Source: Cryptomeria japonica
Lineage: Eukaryota; Streptophyta; Pinopsida; Cupressales; Cupressaceae
DNA length: 64,000 nt
Reading direction: 5' to 3'
NCBI RefSeq assembly: GCF_030272615.1
Contig: NC_081406.1
Location: 478,914,900 to 478,978,899, forward strand
Both the position numbers and the translations under genes were made by a program. The notes under the pieces were generated by a model. The model had not been told where the DNA came from, ran no database searches, and saw only the letters and a program-made list of their open reading frames with translations. Positions within the stretch are counted from its first letter, which is position 1, and each line of letters starts with the position of its first letter. Positions 34,891 to 45,269 of the stretch are shown here, piece after piece.

Positions 34891-36150
34891 ATGCCTCCGA
34901 CGACGCGACAAGCTCGCAAGCGCGGACAGGGTCCTAACGGGTGCGCATAGCACGCGATGAGGTAGAGAGGGAGGCATCGGTTCCAGAGGAGAACCCAGAA
35001 GCACCTCCCGAACAACCAAATGAGCCTAACCAAGACCTCTTAGCAGCCATTCAGAATCTTATTGGCATAGTTCAGGAAAGGATCCCAGCAGAGAACCCTC
35101 AGGTTAGGAGTCATGACTCTGGGAGTCATAGATCTATTGATAGAGAACGAAGTAGGAGCCCAGCTCTGATTCCTGTAGAGAGTCAGGGTGGTAATTCCAG
35201 TTTATTTTGAGAGAGCTCACCGAGATCCAGGGGATCTCATCAGGGAGGTCACGCACCTCCAACCACCATCCTTCGGAGGTTCTACAAATGGAGTAGAGGC
35301 CGAGGCATGGCTTTTGAGTCTTGAGAGGTGCTTTGCGTTGCGTTCTTATGAGAGCAACTTGAAAGCACATGTTGCAATTCATCTTCTGAGAGGGACAACC
35401 TCCACTTGGTGGAGACAGGAAGAGTACAAATGCGGATTAGTTCCTGATACACTCACTTGGGAGATATTCACAGAGAGGTTCCATGAGAGGTACCTATCAG
35501 AACACTTTAGGCAGCGTCGTATAGACGAATTTCATGATCTCCAAAGAAAAGGCTTGTCAGTAACCCAGTATGAGAGTAAATTCTTTGAGTTGTTGCCTTA
35601 TGTAGATTATCTAAAGGATGAGAAACTTCTTGTAAACCGCTTCATCAGGGGATTAAATGCCGGTATAGCCGGGCCTGTTAGGATGTCCGCCCCTGAGAGC
35701 CTTCGGGTTGTTGTAGAGAAGGCACTGATTGGCGAGGAAATTCAGGTTAGACCACAGGACAATAGGGATCGGTTTTAGAACCGAAATCCCGCACCTCAGA
35801 CTTATGGATTCTAGAAACCACATTGGAAAGGGAACAACCGAAATTCTGAGGGGTTCTCCAAACCCCCTCCTCCACAACAGACACCATAGAACCAGAGGCA
35901 GAAGCCTCCACAGTATCAGCAGGGCTCCAAGCCCAAACAGTGGCAGACTTAGGGACAGAAACGTGATCAGAGAGCACAGGGGCAGTACACATAGCCAATG
36001 GGGACTCAGCAGTCCTCCAGGGGTGGGTACAGTGGATCCAGTAGGACAGGAGGTCAGGCATTCTCTAGGCCTCAGGGTGCCCAGTTCCAGGCATGGGGTG
36101 CTTGCTTTACGTGTGTATCTATGGGGCATATGGCGAGGGATTGCCCTCAG
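34891..36150 (+). pseudogene. Gypsy gag, element F
   Basis: The start ATGCCTCCGACGACG at 34891 matches E. A 2-bp loss near 34936 shifts the frame, and about 44 bp are missing near 35197 between CCAG repeats. The core is open in 35188-35778 with PPSFGGSTNGVEAEAWLLSL, WWRQEEYKCGLVPDTLTWEI, ERFHERYLSEHFRQRRIDEF and NRFIRGLNAGIAGPVRM. TAG codons at 35776, 35812 and 35887 stand where E has CAG. The TAG at 35992-35994 is shared with E. The zinc knuckle CFTCVSMGHMARDC is intact at about 36105-36146. Confidence 0.88.
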
Positions 36151-36765
36151 GGAGTCAGCGGATGGCCACTTTAGAGCCGACAGTTGGTGATATGGGCAGG
36201 TCCCATAGAGTATTCACAGCGGTTGACAACCGCCAGGCTGAGCATCAGGCCACGGTTATCAAATCTACAGGTATAATCAAAGGTAACAATGTATCTATTT
36301 TGTTTGATTCAGGAGCTACTGACTCCTTTATATCTCCATTGGTTGTGGAGCATTGCGGGCTAGTGGCAACTAGACAGGGTGTCAGTTGGGAAGTGGAATT
36401 AGCTTCAGGGGCTAGAGTGTAAGTGGAATTAAAGGTTAGGGCATGTCAGCTGCAGATTGGCAAGACCACCACTTTAGTAGATCTTAGAGTGACTCCACTT
36501 GGATCTTACGGAATTGTACTTGGCATGGATTGGCTTTATGCCCACAGAGCCAAGATGGATTGCCGCCTGAAAAAGATCGAGTGTGAGGATGATCATGGTT
36601 CGCCCATAGTTATCACTGGGATTCAGAGGCCCGTGTCTCTTCGTATGATCTCCACAATGCAGCTTAAGCGAAGCATGAAGGGATGTCAGCTTTTTGCTAT
36701 CACTATCAGTAACATAGGAGAAGAGGAGGAAAAAGAAACATCGCTCGATGACCATCCTATCCTAA
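36151..36765 (+). pseudogene. Gypsy protease, element F, truncated
   Basis: Two pieces, 36093-36422 and 36423-36785, are separated by a TAA at 36420-36422 where E reads LVE. They carry [31 protein letters not shown] and [13 protein letters not shown]. Homology ends at about 36765, shortly after SLDDHPIL. The last codons of the open frame come from the inverted LTR G. Confidence 0.88.
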
Positions 36766-36925
36766 AGCATAAAGCATATAAATGAAGCATCAACATATAG
36801 CAATGTTATCCAAATCATGGAATTATATATGTTCTAAATCTATAATGCATAAAAATAAAGCGTCCATAATAGTCTCAACATAAAAATCATTGAAATGCTA
36901 GACTGAGTTGAGGTAGGGCCTCATA

Positions 36926-36930
36926 GCTAC
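36926..36930. repeat. Target-site duplication GCTAC, right copy (Gypsy LTR G)
   Basis: It pairs with 19054-19058. Solo LTR H continues from 36931. Confidence 0.88.
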
Positions 36931-37797
36931 CGACCTATCTGTTTCCTATAAGGTCGATGTTGTTTTTCATGTTGAGGTTGTTGGAAAATGTTGTGTGTGT
37001 ATCTAAGAGAAAATATACGTGATTCTTGCCAGACCAGATAAAAGAATAGATACCCATAGAGTGTGATTGTAGAAGGAAAGAACTAAAGTGGATCTACATT
37101 GGCATTGAGTGCTGTTACAAGATCATTGTAATACCTGTTGACCTCTAACCACTTCAACAGTTGGAAAATCCCTTAATAGGGTAGCTTTAACTGACTTTCT
37201 ATAAATCCTTTAACAGGGTGACTCAAAATCACTGAGTTCATAAAAACCTCTAACAAGGCAACCTTTAATAGGGTTTAACCCTTAACCGGGTATTCTAGCC
37301 ATCCCTTAATTAGGTGATCCCTAGCAGGATCGGTTCCTAATAGAACCTATTGTAATAGTCTTTAACCAGACTAGGGCCCTAACAGAGCGGACTTCAAAAG
37401 GGTTCAAAGAACAGCTTGTGGGTATTCATCCCCAACGTGGTTTTTCCCAATTGGGTTTCCACATGAAAAATATGTGTGTCATGTGTGATGCCTTTTCTTG
37501 TGATGCTTTGTTATTTTCTGTCAAGTGGTAAATCATGTTGAGCTAGCAAGTTATTATATTTTTGATGGTAGAGTACTTGTTTTATGTGTAAGGATGAAGT
37601 GGAAATAAAATGCTAGATTGTGTGGAAAGCTAAGGGTTACCGGTTTATGTCTTTCACATTCTTACTGTGTTTAACTAGTAGTAATCTGGTTTAGACTGGT
37701 GTTATTGGTTGCCAGTAAAGTGCAGTTTTTTCAGTCAAACTAGTTTAAGGAAAAATGTTTTTGTCTGTACTGATTCACCCCTGCTCTTAGTACTGGT
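36931..37797 (+). repeat. Middle piece of solo LTR H
   Basis: The piece carries about ten short imperfect palindromes of the type CCCTTAACCGGGT at 37165-37390. The conserved box GTGGTTTTTCCCAATTGGGT follows, then TTTCCACATG, at 37437-37466, and the C-rich terminal box TGATTCACCCCTGCTCTTAG at 37770-37789. No coding sequence is seen. Element I interrupts it after CTGGT. Confidence 0.85.
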
Positions 37798-38250
37798 TGT
37801 TGATATGTGATGATTGATCAGCAAAGTACTGCACACTCAGCACGTATCCTTGTCAGGGTTTGGGGCCGACCTAGGCCGTGCCTTGGGAAAGTGGGCGAAA
37901 CCCGCTGTGGGGGTTCAGGGGTGGGAGCCCCCGAGAATTTTTTTTTGCCATTTTTGTTGAGGAAAACCGACATTGTAATAAAACCCTAAAAAGGCTAACT
38001 TTGTTTGTTTGCCCTAAAAATATATGTTATAAGCAGCTGAGATGCTTAAGGCATTGTAAGGTTAATGTACTATTTTGCTGGATAATAAGAAAGATTGGAC
38101 GACTGTGTATGGTGGACATAACCCATTCTAGGTGAACCACGTTAAATCTCTGTGTTATCTGTGTCCTATTTTATTTCTTTATCTTTTGTATTTAAATCTG
38201 CATATAATTGTTAGTTCATATTTGCTTCAGATCTGGTTGAAACCCTAACA
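37798..38250 (+). repeat. 5' LTR of element I
   Basis: 453 bp, matching the 3' LTR at 42369-42823 with scattered differences. CTGGT precedes it; the primer binding site ATTGGTATTAGAGTGAGG follows from 38251. Confidence 0.93.
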
Positions 38251-38310
38251 ATTGGTATTAGAGTGAGGTTTTCTATAAATTGGTAGGACTTTCAGATTTG
38301 AGTGGGAGCA

Positions 38311-39318
38311 ATGGAGGATTCCAAATTCAAGGTCGAAAAGTTTAACAGCTAGAATTATCAGTTATGGAAAATGTAGATCGAGGATTACCTATATCAAAAG
38401 GATTTGTGGCAGTCATTGGAAGGAAAGGCAAAGAAAGCGACCACAATGTCAGATGAAGAGTGGGATATTTTAGATAGGAAGACACTGGGATCCATTCGAT
38501 TGTGCCTTGCACCATCTGTAGCATTCAATATAACAGAAGCAAAAATGACTGTAGATTTGATGGCGATATTGGCTAAGTTGTATGAGAAACCCTCGGCTTC
38601 GAATAAGGTATTTCTTATGAAGCATTTGTTTAATTTGAAAATGAGTGAGGGAGGATCTATAGCGGAGCACTTAAATGAATTTAATACAATTACCAGTCAA
38701 TTGTCTTTGATAAAAATTACCTTTGTAGAAGAGGTTAGGGCTCTCTTGATTTTATGTTCTTTGCCAGAAAGCTGGAATAACTTGGTTATGGTTGTAAGTA
38801 ACTCTATCTCTGGTAAAAATACTTTGGTATTTGATGATATTGTTGGTGTTATCCTAAGTGAGGAAATGCGAAGGAAAAGCACAAGTGAGACTCCAACATC
38901 ATCAAGTAGTGTTTTGAATGTGGAGAACAGAGGAAGATCAAAGGAAAGAGGAAAAGGCCCTTGGAATGAGAAGTCACAAGGGAAGTCAAAGAAAGGACGC
39001 TCTCAATCTAGAGGAAAGAAAGATTGTTGGTACTATGAAAAGCCTAGTCATCTAAAGAAAGACTGTTGGTGTCGAAAAAATAAAGAAGGAGACAAAAATG
39101 AAAATGATAGTAAGGAAGCTAATATTGCAAGTAATACTTTACAAGATGCTTTAATCTTATGTTTGGATAATGTTAATGATTCCTGGGTAATAGATTTTGG
39201 GGCTTCATTTCATGCTACACCCCAAGAAAATATTTTTAAGATTATGTTCAAGTTGATTTTGGACAGGTATATTTGGGTGATGATGAGCCCTGTCAAATTG
39301 TTAGAAAAGGAAAGATAA
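38311..39318 (+). pseudogene. Copia gag and protease, element I
   Basis: The likely start is ATG 38311 (MEDSKFKVEKFNS). TAG codons at 38350 and 38374 interrupt FNS-stop-NYQLWKM-stop-IEDY, both where a glutamine is usual. From 38404 the frame is open for 304 codons with LMKHLFNLKMSEGGSIAEHL and LPESWNNLVMVVSNS. The knuckle reads CWYYEKPSHLKKDCW, with its second cysteine and the glycine lost. The protease site reads VIDFGASFHAT, with DSG changed to DFG. Confidence 0.9.
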
Positions 39319-40576
39319 AGATCAAGTTGCAGAATGGAAATGACTGGTTTCTGCAGGAGGTAAGACATGTTCCTAATTTAAGAAGAAATTTAATTTCTGT
39401 AGGGCAACTAGGTAGTGAAGGTTGCATAGTTTCCTTCTCAGACAATATCTGGAAGGTCGGTAAAGGATCATTAGTAGTAGCTAAAGGTGCGAAGGTAGGC
39501 ACATTATATCTGTGTACTGGTAACACTTACTCTACCCTAGCTGCTATAGATAAAGTTACTGCAGGGACAACAACAATAGATGTTGCAAGAATAGATTCGA
39601 TAATGTGGCACCATAGGCTTGGACACATGAGTGAGAAAGGGATGAAAATCCTTCAGTCCAAAAATGTATTGATAGGACTAAAGAAGATTGATTTAGAGTT
39701 CTGTGAAAACTGTGTTTATGGTAAACAAAAAAGAGTCAAATTTTTCAAGGTTGGGAGAGAGAAGAAGAGTGAGAAGTTAGAGCTTGTGCATTCAAATGTG
39801 TGGGGATCGACTCAGGTATCATTCCTTGGTGGTTCTTGTTATTATGTTATTTTTATTGATGAATCAACTAGAAAAACATGGATATATTTCCTAAAATAAA
39901 AAGCAGATGTTTTTGAAACTTATAAGAAATGGAAAGCTTTGGTTGAGAATGAGACAGGAAAAAAGTTGAAGTGTCTCAGATCGGATAATGGAGGTGAGTA
40001 TTGCAGCAAAGCATTTGAAGATTACTAATCCTTAAATGGGATTCGAAAGTAGAAGACAGTTCCAGAACTCCACAGGAAAATGGTATGTCAGAGAGAATGA
40101 ATAGGACTATCATGGAATGCGCGAGGAGCATGAGATTGCATGCTGGATTGCCCTTACATTTTTGGGCAGATATTGTACATACTGTTGTCTATTTGATAAA
40201 TAGAGGACCTTCAACCCCTTTGGATGGTGGTATTCTAGAAGAGGGATGGACTAGTAAAAAGGTAAATTATTCTTTTCTGAAAACCTTTGGTTGTGAAGCT
40301 TTTGTCCATATTGATAAAGAAAACAGAACCAAGTTTGATGCTAAATCTCAGAAATGTACCTTCATTGGATATGGGATATATGAATATGGCTATTGGTTAT
40401 GGGATTTTGAAAATAAGAAAATAATTAGAAGTAGAGATGTTATATTCAATGAGAAGGTTATGTATAAAGAACAAATGCAGGAAAAGAAGCATGAACAGGA
40501 CAAACAAGAATATGTGGTGTTGGATGAGATTCCTAAAAATGAAATGCCACAGGTACCTGATTCTCAGCAACAATAG
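39273..40576 (+). pseudogene. Copia integrase, element I
   Basis: 39273-39899 holds MWHHRLGHMSEKGMKI with CENCVYGKQKRVKF (zinc region), then LVHSNVWGS, where the first catalytic aspartate is asparagine (AAT at 39795-39797). After a TAA at 39897-39899, LRSDNGGEYCSKAF gives the second aspartate near 39979-40016. 40085-40576 continues with MSERMNRTIMECARSMR (catalytic glutamate) and LHFWADIVHTVVYLINRGPS. The frame is broken near 40028-40084. Confidence 0.9.
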
Positions 40577-42081
40577 ATTGTCCCACAAACTCCTGCAAGT
40601 GTTAGACATTCTACGAGGTCAAGTAGACCCCCTGAAATATTTTCTCCTTCTTTGTATTCTATTTTATTAATTGATTCTGGTGAACCAGAAGAATATGAAG
40701 AAGCAATGCAGGTGGATGCCAAACAACAGTGGGAGCTAGGCATGAAAGAGGAGATGGACTCCTTGATGAAAAATAAGACTTGGGACTTAGTCCATTTACC
40801 TACAGAAAAAAGAGCCTTGCCTAACAAATAGGTTTATTAGATGAAGGAGGAGGAAGGAGGTCAAAAAAGATATAAGGCCAGACTTGTGGTAAAAGGTTTT
40901 GCACAGAAAAAGGGTATAGATTATGATGAATTTTTTTTTCCAGTTGTAAAAATGACTTCAATTATAACTGTACTTAGTCTTGTGGCTGCAGATGATTTAC
41001 ATCTTGAACAATTAGATGTCAAAACAGCTTTTCTCCATGGAGATTTGGAGGAGGAAATTTACATGCTGCAACCATAGGGATATGAGGTCAAAGGTAAGGA
41101 GAACTTGGTGTGCATGTTGAAGAAAAGTTTGTATGGCCTAAAGCAAGCACCCCGATGATGGTATTTAAAATTTGATAGTTTCATGGTTGAACATGGTTAT
41201 CATACATCTCATTCTGATCATTGTGTATATTTTAAGAGATTGGATAATGCTAGTTATATTATCCTACTGCGTTATGTTGATGACATGCTTGTTGCTGGAT
41301 CTAACATGCAACATATAAATGATCTTAAATAGAAATTAGCTAGGTCATTTGCTATGAAGGATTTGGGTGCAGCTAAGCAAATTCTCAATATGAGAATTAC
41401 ATGGGGCAGGAAAAATAGAACCTTGAATTTGTCCCAAAGTGAATATATAAAGAAGGTTTTGAAAAGATTTAACATGTAGGATGCAAAAGCAGTTAGTACA
41501 CCTTTGGCTAGTCATTTCAAATTGACTAAGGAGATGAGCCTAAAGGCACAGGAAGAGGTAAACAAAATGTCTAACATCCCATATTGATTAGTTGTTAGTA
41601 GTATGATGTATGAAATGGTTTGCACAAGGCTAGATATTGCACATGCAGTGGGAGTTGTGAGCAGGTTTATGAGTAATCCAGGTATGGAACATTGGAATGT
41701 TGTGAAATGGATTCTTCGGTATTTGAAAGGAACTACTATGAAGGCATTATATTTCAAAGGATCTAATGTTGCTCTGAGTGGATTTGTTGACTCTGATCTA
41801 GTAGGTGATATTGATTCATAAAGAAGTACTATAGGGTATGTTTTTACTATAGGGGAACTGAAGTCAGTTGGATTTCTAGGTTGCAAAAGGTTGTTGCACT
41901 TTCAACCACTGAAGCTGAGTATGTTGCTGCTATAGAAGCCAGCAAGGAGATGATTTGGTTACAATATTTTCTAGAGGAATTGGGTCAGACACAGGAGGAT
42001 CACCCATTTTATACTGATAGCCAGAGTGCCATTCATCTTGCAAATAACTCTATTTTTCATTCAAGGAAAAAACACATTTAG
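40577..42081 (+). pseudogene. Copia reverse transcriptase and RNase H, element I
   Basis: 40841-41077 has RYKARLVVKGFAQKKGIDYD, then LEQLDVKTAFLHGDLEEEIY, and ends LQP-stop (TAG, expected CAG). SLYGLKQAPR and the active site RYVDDMLVAG near 41273-41302 remain, with TAG codons near 41329 and 41477 where glutamine is usual. 41603-41821 covers LDIAHAVGVVSRFMSNPG. RNase H in 41881-42081 has LSTTEAEYVAAIEASKEMIW and FYTDSQSAIHLANN. The YVDD centre is intact, but the frame is cut at least six times. Confidence 0.9.
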
Positions 42082-42368
42082 CTCAGGTACCATTTCATCC
42101 AGACTGTTTTGGAGGAGGGTCAGTTACGGCTTGAGAAGATTCACACAAGTGAGAATCCTGCCGATGTTCACGAAGGTAGTTCCACATGAGAAGCTGATTT
42201 CTTCATCAGTTTCTGTTGGTCTTCTCGATTGATAAGTGTGGAATTTATATCAGTCAAGTCCAAGTGTTTTATCCAGCGGATGTTGTAAGTACAGTGGTGT
42301 CATCTAGTCTCAGTCTCCAAGTGGGAGATTGTTTTGTGTGGAGCCTAATCAGTCTCCAAGTGGGAGAT

Positions 42369-42823
42369 TGTTGACATGTGGTGATTGATTAGCAAAGTAT
42401 TGTACACTCAACATGTATCCTCGCCGAGGTCTGGGGCTGGGCCGGGCCGGGCCCCAGGAAAGTGGGTGAAGCCTGCTGCAGGGGTTCAAGGGCGATAGCC
42501 CCTAAGAAAATTTTGTTTGCCATTTTTGTTGATGAAAACTGACATTGTAATAAAACCCTAAAAATCTCAACTTTGTTTGTTTGCCCTAAAAATGTATGTT
42601 ATAAGCAGCTGGGATGCTTAAGGCACTGTAAGGTTAATGTACTATTTTTGCTGAATAATAAGAAAGATTGGACGGCTATGTATGGTGGACATAACCCATT
42701 CTGGGTGAACCATGTTAAATCTCTGTGTTATCTGTGTCCTATTTTATTTCTTTATCTTTTGTATTTAAATCTGCATATAATTGTTAGTTCATATTTGCTT
42801 TGGATCTGCTTGAAACCCTAACA
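42369..42823 (+). repeat. 3' LTR of element I
   Basis: 455 bp, starting TGTTGACATGTGG after AGTGGGAGAT and ending CCTAACA, followed by CTGGT at 42824-42828. Confidence 0.93.
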
Positions 42824-42859
42824 CTGGTTTGGTACTAACTGTTAATCATTGATTCATTA

Positions 42860-43272
42860 ATCCAACACATAAGACATCTAGGAAATACAACAATAATTCC
42901 TATCCACATGTTACATTAATGGCGGTCCATAGCCTAGATCAACTAGGACTAGGAATAGGTCCACATGCTTCAGCAGTGATCTCCAAATGCTAAGTCTCAA
43001 ACAAGATTACCAACATCATCCTAAAAATCCATCAGAAGCTGCACCAACACCAATTATGCAATGCATCAAAGATCTCCACCAAAAGATCTGTCGGTGAAAC
43101 CCTCGCCGAAACTAGAAACCAATCTTCTATGTAAGCAGGATAGCATCCAATCACTAGACCAAAACCAATTGATCAAATATGAGTATAGGAATTATGAACA
43201 AGCCAATTCCATCACCAGATTATACTAGAGTGAACCAGATCATGCCAGATCCAAGTTAACCAAAAACCACTC
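42860..43272 (-). repeat. Right LTR of element D, second part
   Basis: It resumes element D's LTR after solo LTR H, starting with the second ATCCA and then AACACATAAGACATC as in the middle LTR near 12745. It runs parallel to about 12745-13154 and then stops; the last 90 or so bp of the LTR are absent. A foldback copy of its own end follows. Confidence 0.88.
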
Positions 43273-43336
43273 AACTTGGATGTGGCATGATCTGGTTCAC
43301 TCTTGTATAATCTGGTGATGGAATTGGCTTGTTCAT
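43194..43336. repeat. 64-bp near-perfect palindrome at the LTR/M junction
   Basis: Arms 43194-43257 and 43273-43336 are reverse complements with 2 mismatches in 64, around a 15-bp loop. The left arm is ordinary LTR sequence; the right arm is its inverted copy. Sequence beyond the right arm (TATCATTTTTATCC) is the C-terminal coding part of ORF M. Confidence 0.95.
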
Positions 43337-43338
43337 TA

Positions 43339-44023
43339 TCATTTTTATCCTCCTTTGCCTCCTTATTAGAATCATTTAAAATTTGATTAATATCTTTGTT
43401 ACCTCCCTTGCTGATGTTCTTCTTCCTTTGGGTTTGCTTTTCGGTACCTTTACCTTTCTTGCTTTTGATGAATTTACCTTCGAAGGACTCATCCTCAGAC
43501 TCTGAGATATCATAATCCACCACTATCCTCTTCTTATTTCCCTTGTTCCTCCCCTTTTTTCTTAGCTCTTCCAACTCGCCTTCAGTTTCTGAGTCGAAGT
43601 TAAAACCACTAACCTCACTCTCTATTTCCTCATCCCTTGCATTTTTACCTCTAATAGGTTTATCAATGCATTTCCCTTTCAGAAATTTATACATAAGAGC
43701 CATAAGACCCTGATCAAGAGCATGGTCACCCTTGGGGTCTTTCTGTATCTCTTTGATTGTATGGTCCATGTAACATGCAAGATAATATGGAAATCTTACC
43801 TTTTGACCATGGTGGAGATGGTTGAGCAACACAAAATGGTGCCTATAAGCTCTCATAAATATACCATCCAATGTTATATAGGTAATTGTAGCAAACAAAA
43901 TGAACCTCCATGGCCTGCATATACATTTTGGGGAGTGATAGGACTTGTTGACCTTCACCATTTTCTTCTTCTCACCATCTGTGACAGGAAATTTGTCCAT
44001 TGCCTTATCAGAGATACTATGAT
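43339..44023 (-). pseudogene. ORF M, C-terminal part (unknown family)
   Basis: The minus-strand frame is open from 44023 through 43339 and on through the palindrome into LTR sequence to 43212. It encodes MDKFPVTDGEKKKMVKVNKS, WRFILFATITYITLDG, MRAYRHHFVLLNHLHHGQKV and RFPYYLACYMDHTIKEIQKD, then a long charged tail rich in K, E and S (about 43680-43340). I do not recognise a named family. The RF-YLA pattern and charged tail resemble the second ORF of element L. The original C-terminus is lost at the LTR joint. Confidence 0.65.
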
Positions 44024-44028
44024 CTCTA
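44024..44028. repeat. Target-site duplication CTCTA, left copy (element L)
   Basis: It pairs with 51768-51772. Removing L and one CTCTA rejoins ORF M in frame: 262 plus 23 bases to the Met codon at 44000 is 285, a multiple of three. Confidence 0.9.
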
Positions 44029-45219
44029 TGTTGGCATTTTTTATGTTTATGTTATGATTGTCATTGATGGAGACACACTTTCTTTGAGATCACTTTTTAT
44101 GTATGAGTTATGCTCAACCGGTATTTGTTCCAAACCGGTATTATGTATTATAGTCTTTAGGCTATCGGTGTTTTGTAGAAAGTGTTTACCGATCTCAAGT
44201 GGTATGAAGACCTCAAGCAGTTCAAGGATCTCAAGTGGTATGAAGGAACTAAAGTGACAGTTATCATTTTCCCAGTCTTCATTTTTGGACAACCAGTAAT
44301 CGGTTTAATGTTTGAACTGGTATTACTATGTACTGAGTTACCAACCAGTAATCGGTAAAGTTGTATGAACCAGTAATACTCTGTGATGAGTTACCAACCG
44401 GTATTTTTGTGATGAGTTACTATCTAGTGACACTTTAATGGTGATTTTGTGTCATGTTATCAAATGTGTCTAGATGCAATGAACCTAGGAACTTGCAATG
44501 TAATCCTATTGGACCGACATGAAATCAGATTCCTTTTAAGGACATCATGTCTAGGGTTTTAGTAGGTGTAGCTGTTAGGGTTTTTGGTGGTTGATGAGTT
44601 TCTATATGTGTGATCTTAGAAGAGAAGATCACGTCTATGTGCTGTAACAGAGTGTGGATTTACTAAAGACTGAAGTAATGCTGAAATGCATTAGCAATGA
44701 GCTATCATGGATCTAACCAAGTAGACTGTGCTATTTGCTAGATCATTCACTTGTTGATTACTCACATCTTCGACAAGTCTAAAACCCTTAATCGGGTAGG
44801 CCCAGAAAAGCCTTTGTAAATCCCCTAACAAGGTGGTTCACATCTATGGATCTGAAATCCTCTCACAAGGTAGTCTTTAATTGGACTTATCTCCTAACCG
44901 AGATTGAGATTCCTAATAGGATCTGTTCTGGCGAAGAACATTGTATGACTTTAATTGGTTTGGTTACTATTCTGTAGATAGTTACTTGTGAGTTTCATCT
45001 CATCGTGGTTTTTCCCATTTGGGTTTCCACATCAAAATCTCTTGTGTTATAGTGATTGTGCTTCTGTGGGTGAATGCCTTATTTGATGTTTGGTTTGCAT
45101 TTGTGTTAACCAATTTGTTAGTAAAATTGTTATGCCGGTTTACTGCTAAACTATTTAAGTGTTTAAGTTCAGTATTCTTTGGTATACTAATTCACACCCC
45201 CCTCTCTTAGTATTCATCA
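44029..45219 (+). repeat. 5' LTR of element L
   Basis: 1,191 bp ending TAGTATTCATCA. It has several AACCGGTA or AACCAGTA words at 44116-44403, some in a repeated GATGAGTTACCAACC context. A series of CCTAACAAGGT-type short palindromes lies at 44785-44935. The box GTGGTTTTTCCCATTTGGGT plus TTCCACATC is at 45005-45033, and the C-rich terminal box at 45192-45210. Confidence 0.93.
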
Positions 45220-45236
45220 ATTGGTATCAGAGCCAA
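45220..45236 (+). promoter_or_regulatory. Primer binding site, element L
   Basis: ATTGGTATCAGAGCCAA follows the LTR end and contains the complete TGGTATCAGAGC site. Confidence 0.92.
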
Positions 45237-45269
45237 TCTTTCTATAAGTTTAACCACTTGGAAAGAGAT

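Larger units (their letters stand above)
34735..36765 (+). mobile_element. Gypsy element F internal region, truncated
   Basis: A second internal region of the E family, directly after the shared LTR. It runs through the primer binding site (34735-34753), gag and protease, and stops after DDHPIL in the linker before reverse transcriptase. The sequence then becomes an inverted fragment of LTR G. No reverse transcriptase, integrase or second LTR of F remains. Confidence 0.9.
37798..42823 (+). mobile_element. Complete Tnt1-like Copia element I (defective)
   Basis: A 5,026-bp element, TGTTGATATG to CCTAACA, with LTRs 37798-38250 (453 bp) and 42369-42823 (455 bp). It is flanked by CTGGT at 37793-37797 and 42824-42828. 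Domain order gag, protease, integrase, reverse transcriptase, RNase H is Copia. The GAG-pre-integrase text MWHHRLGHMSEKGMKILQSK resembles tobacco Tnt1. The polypurine tract AGTGGGAGAT precedes the 3' LTR. Several stops fit CAG to TAG. Confidence 0.94.
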
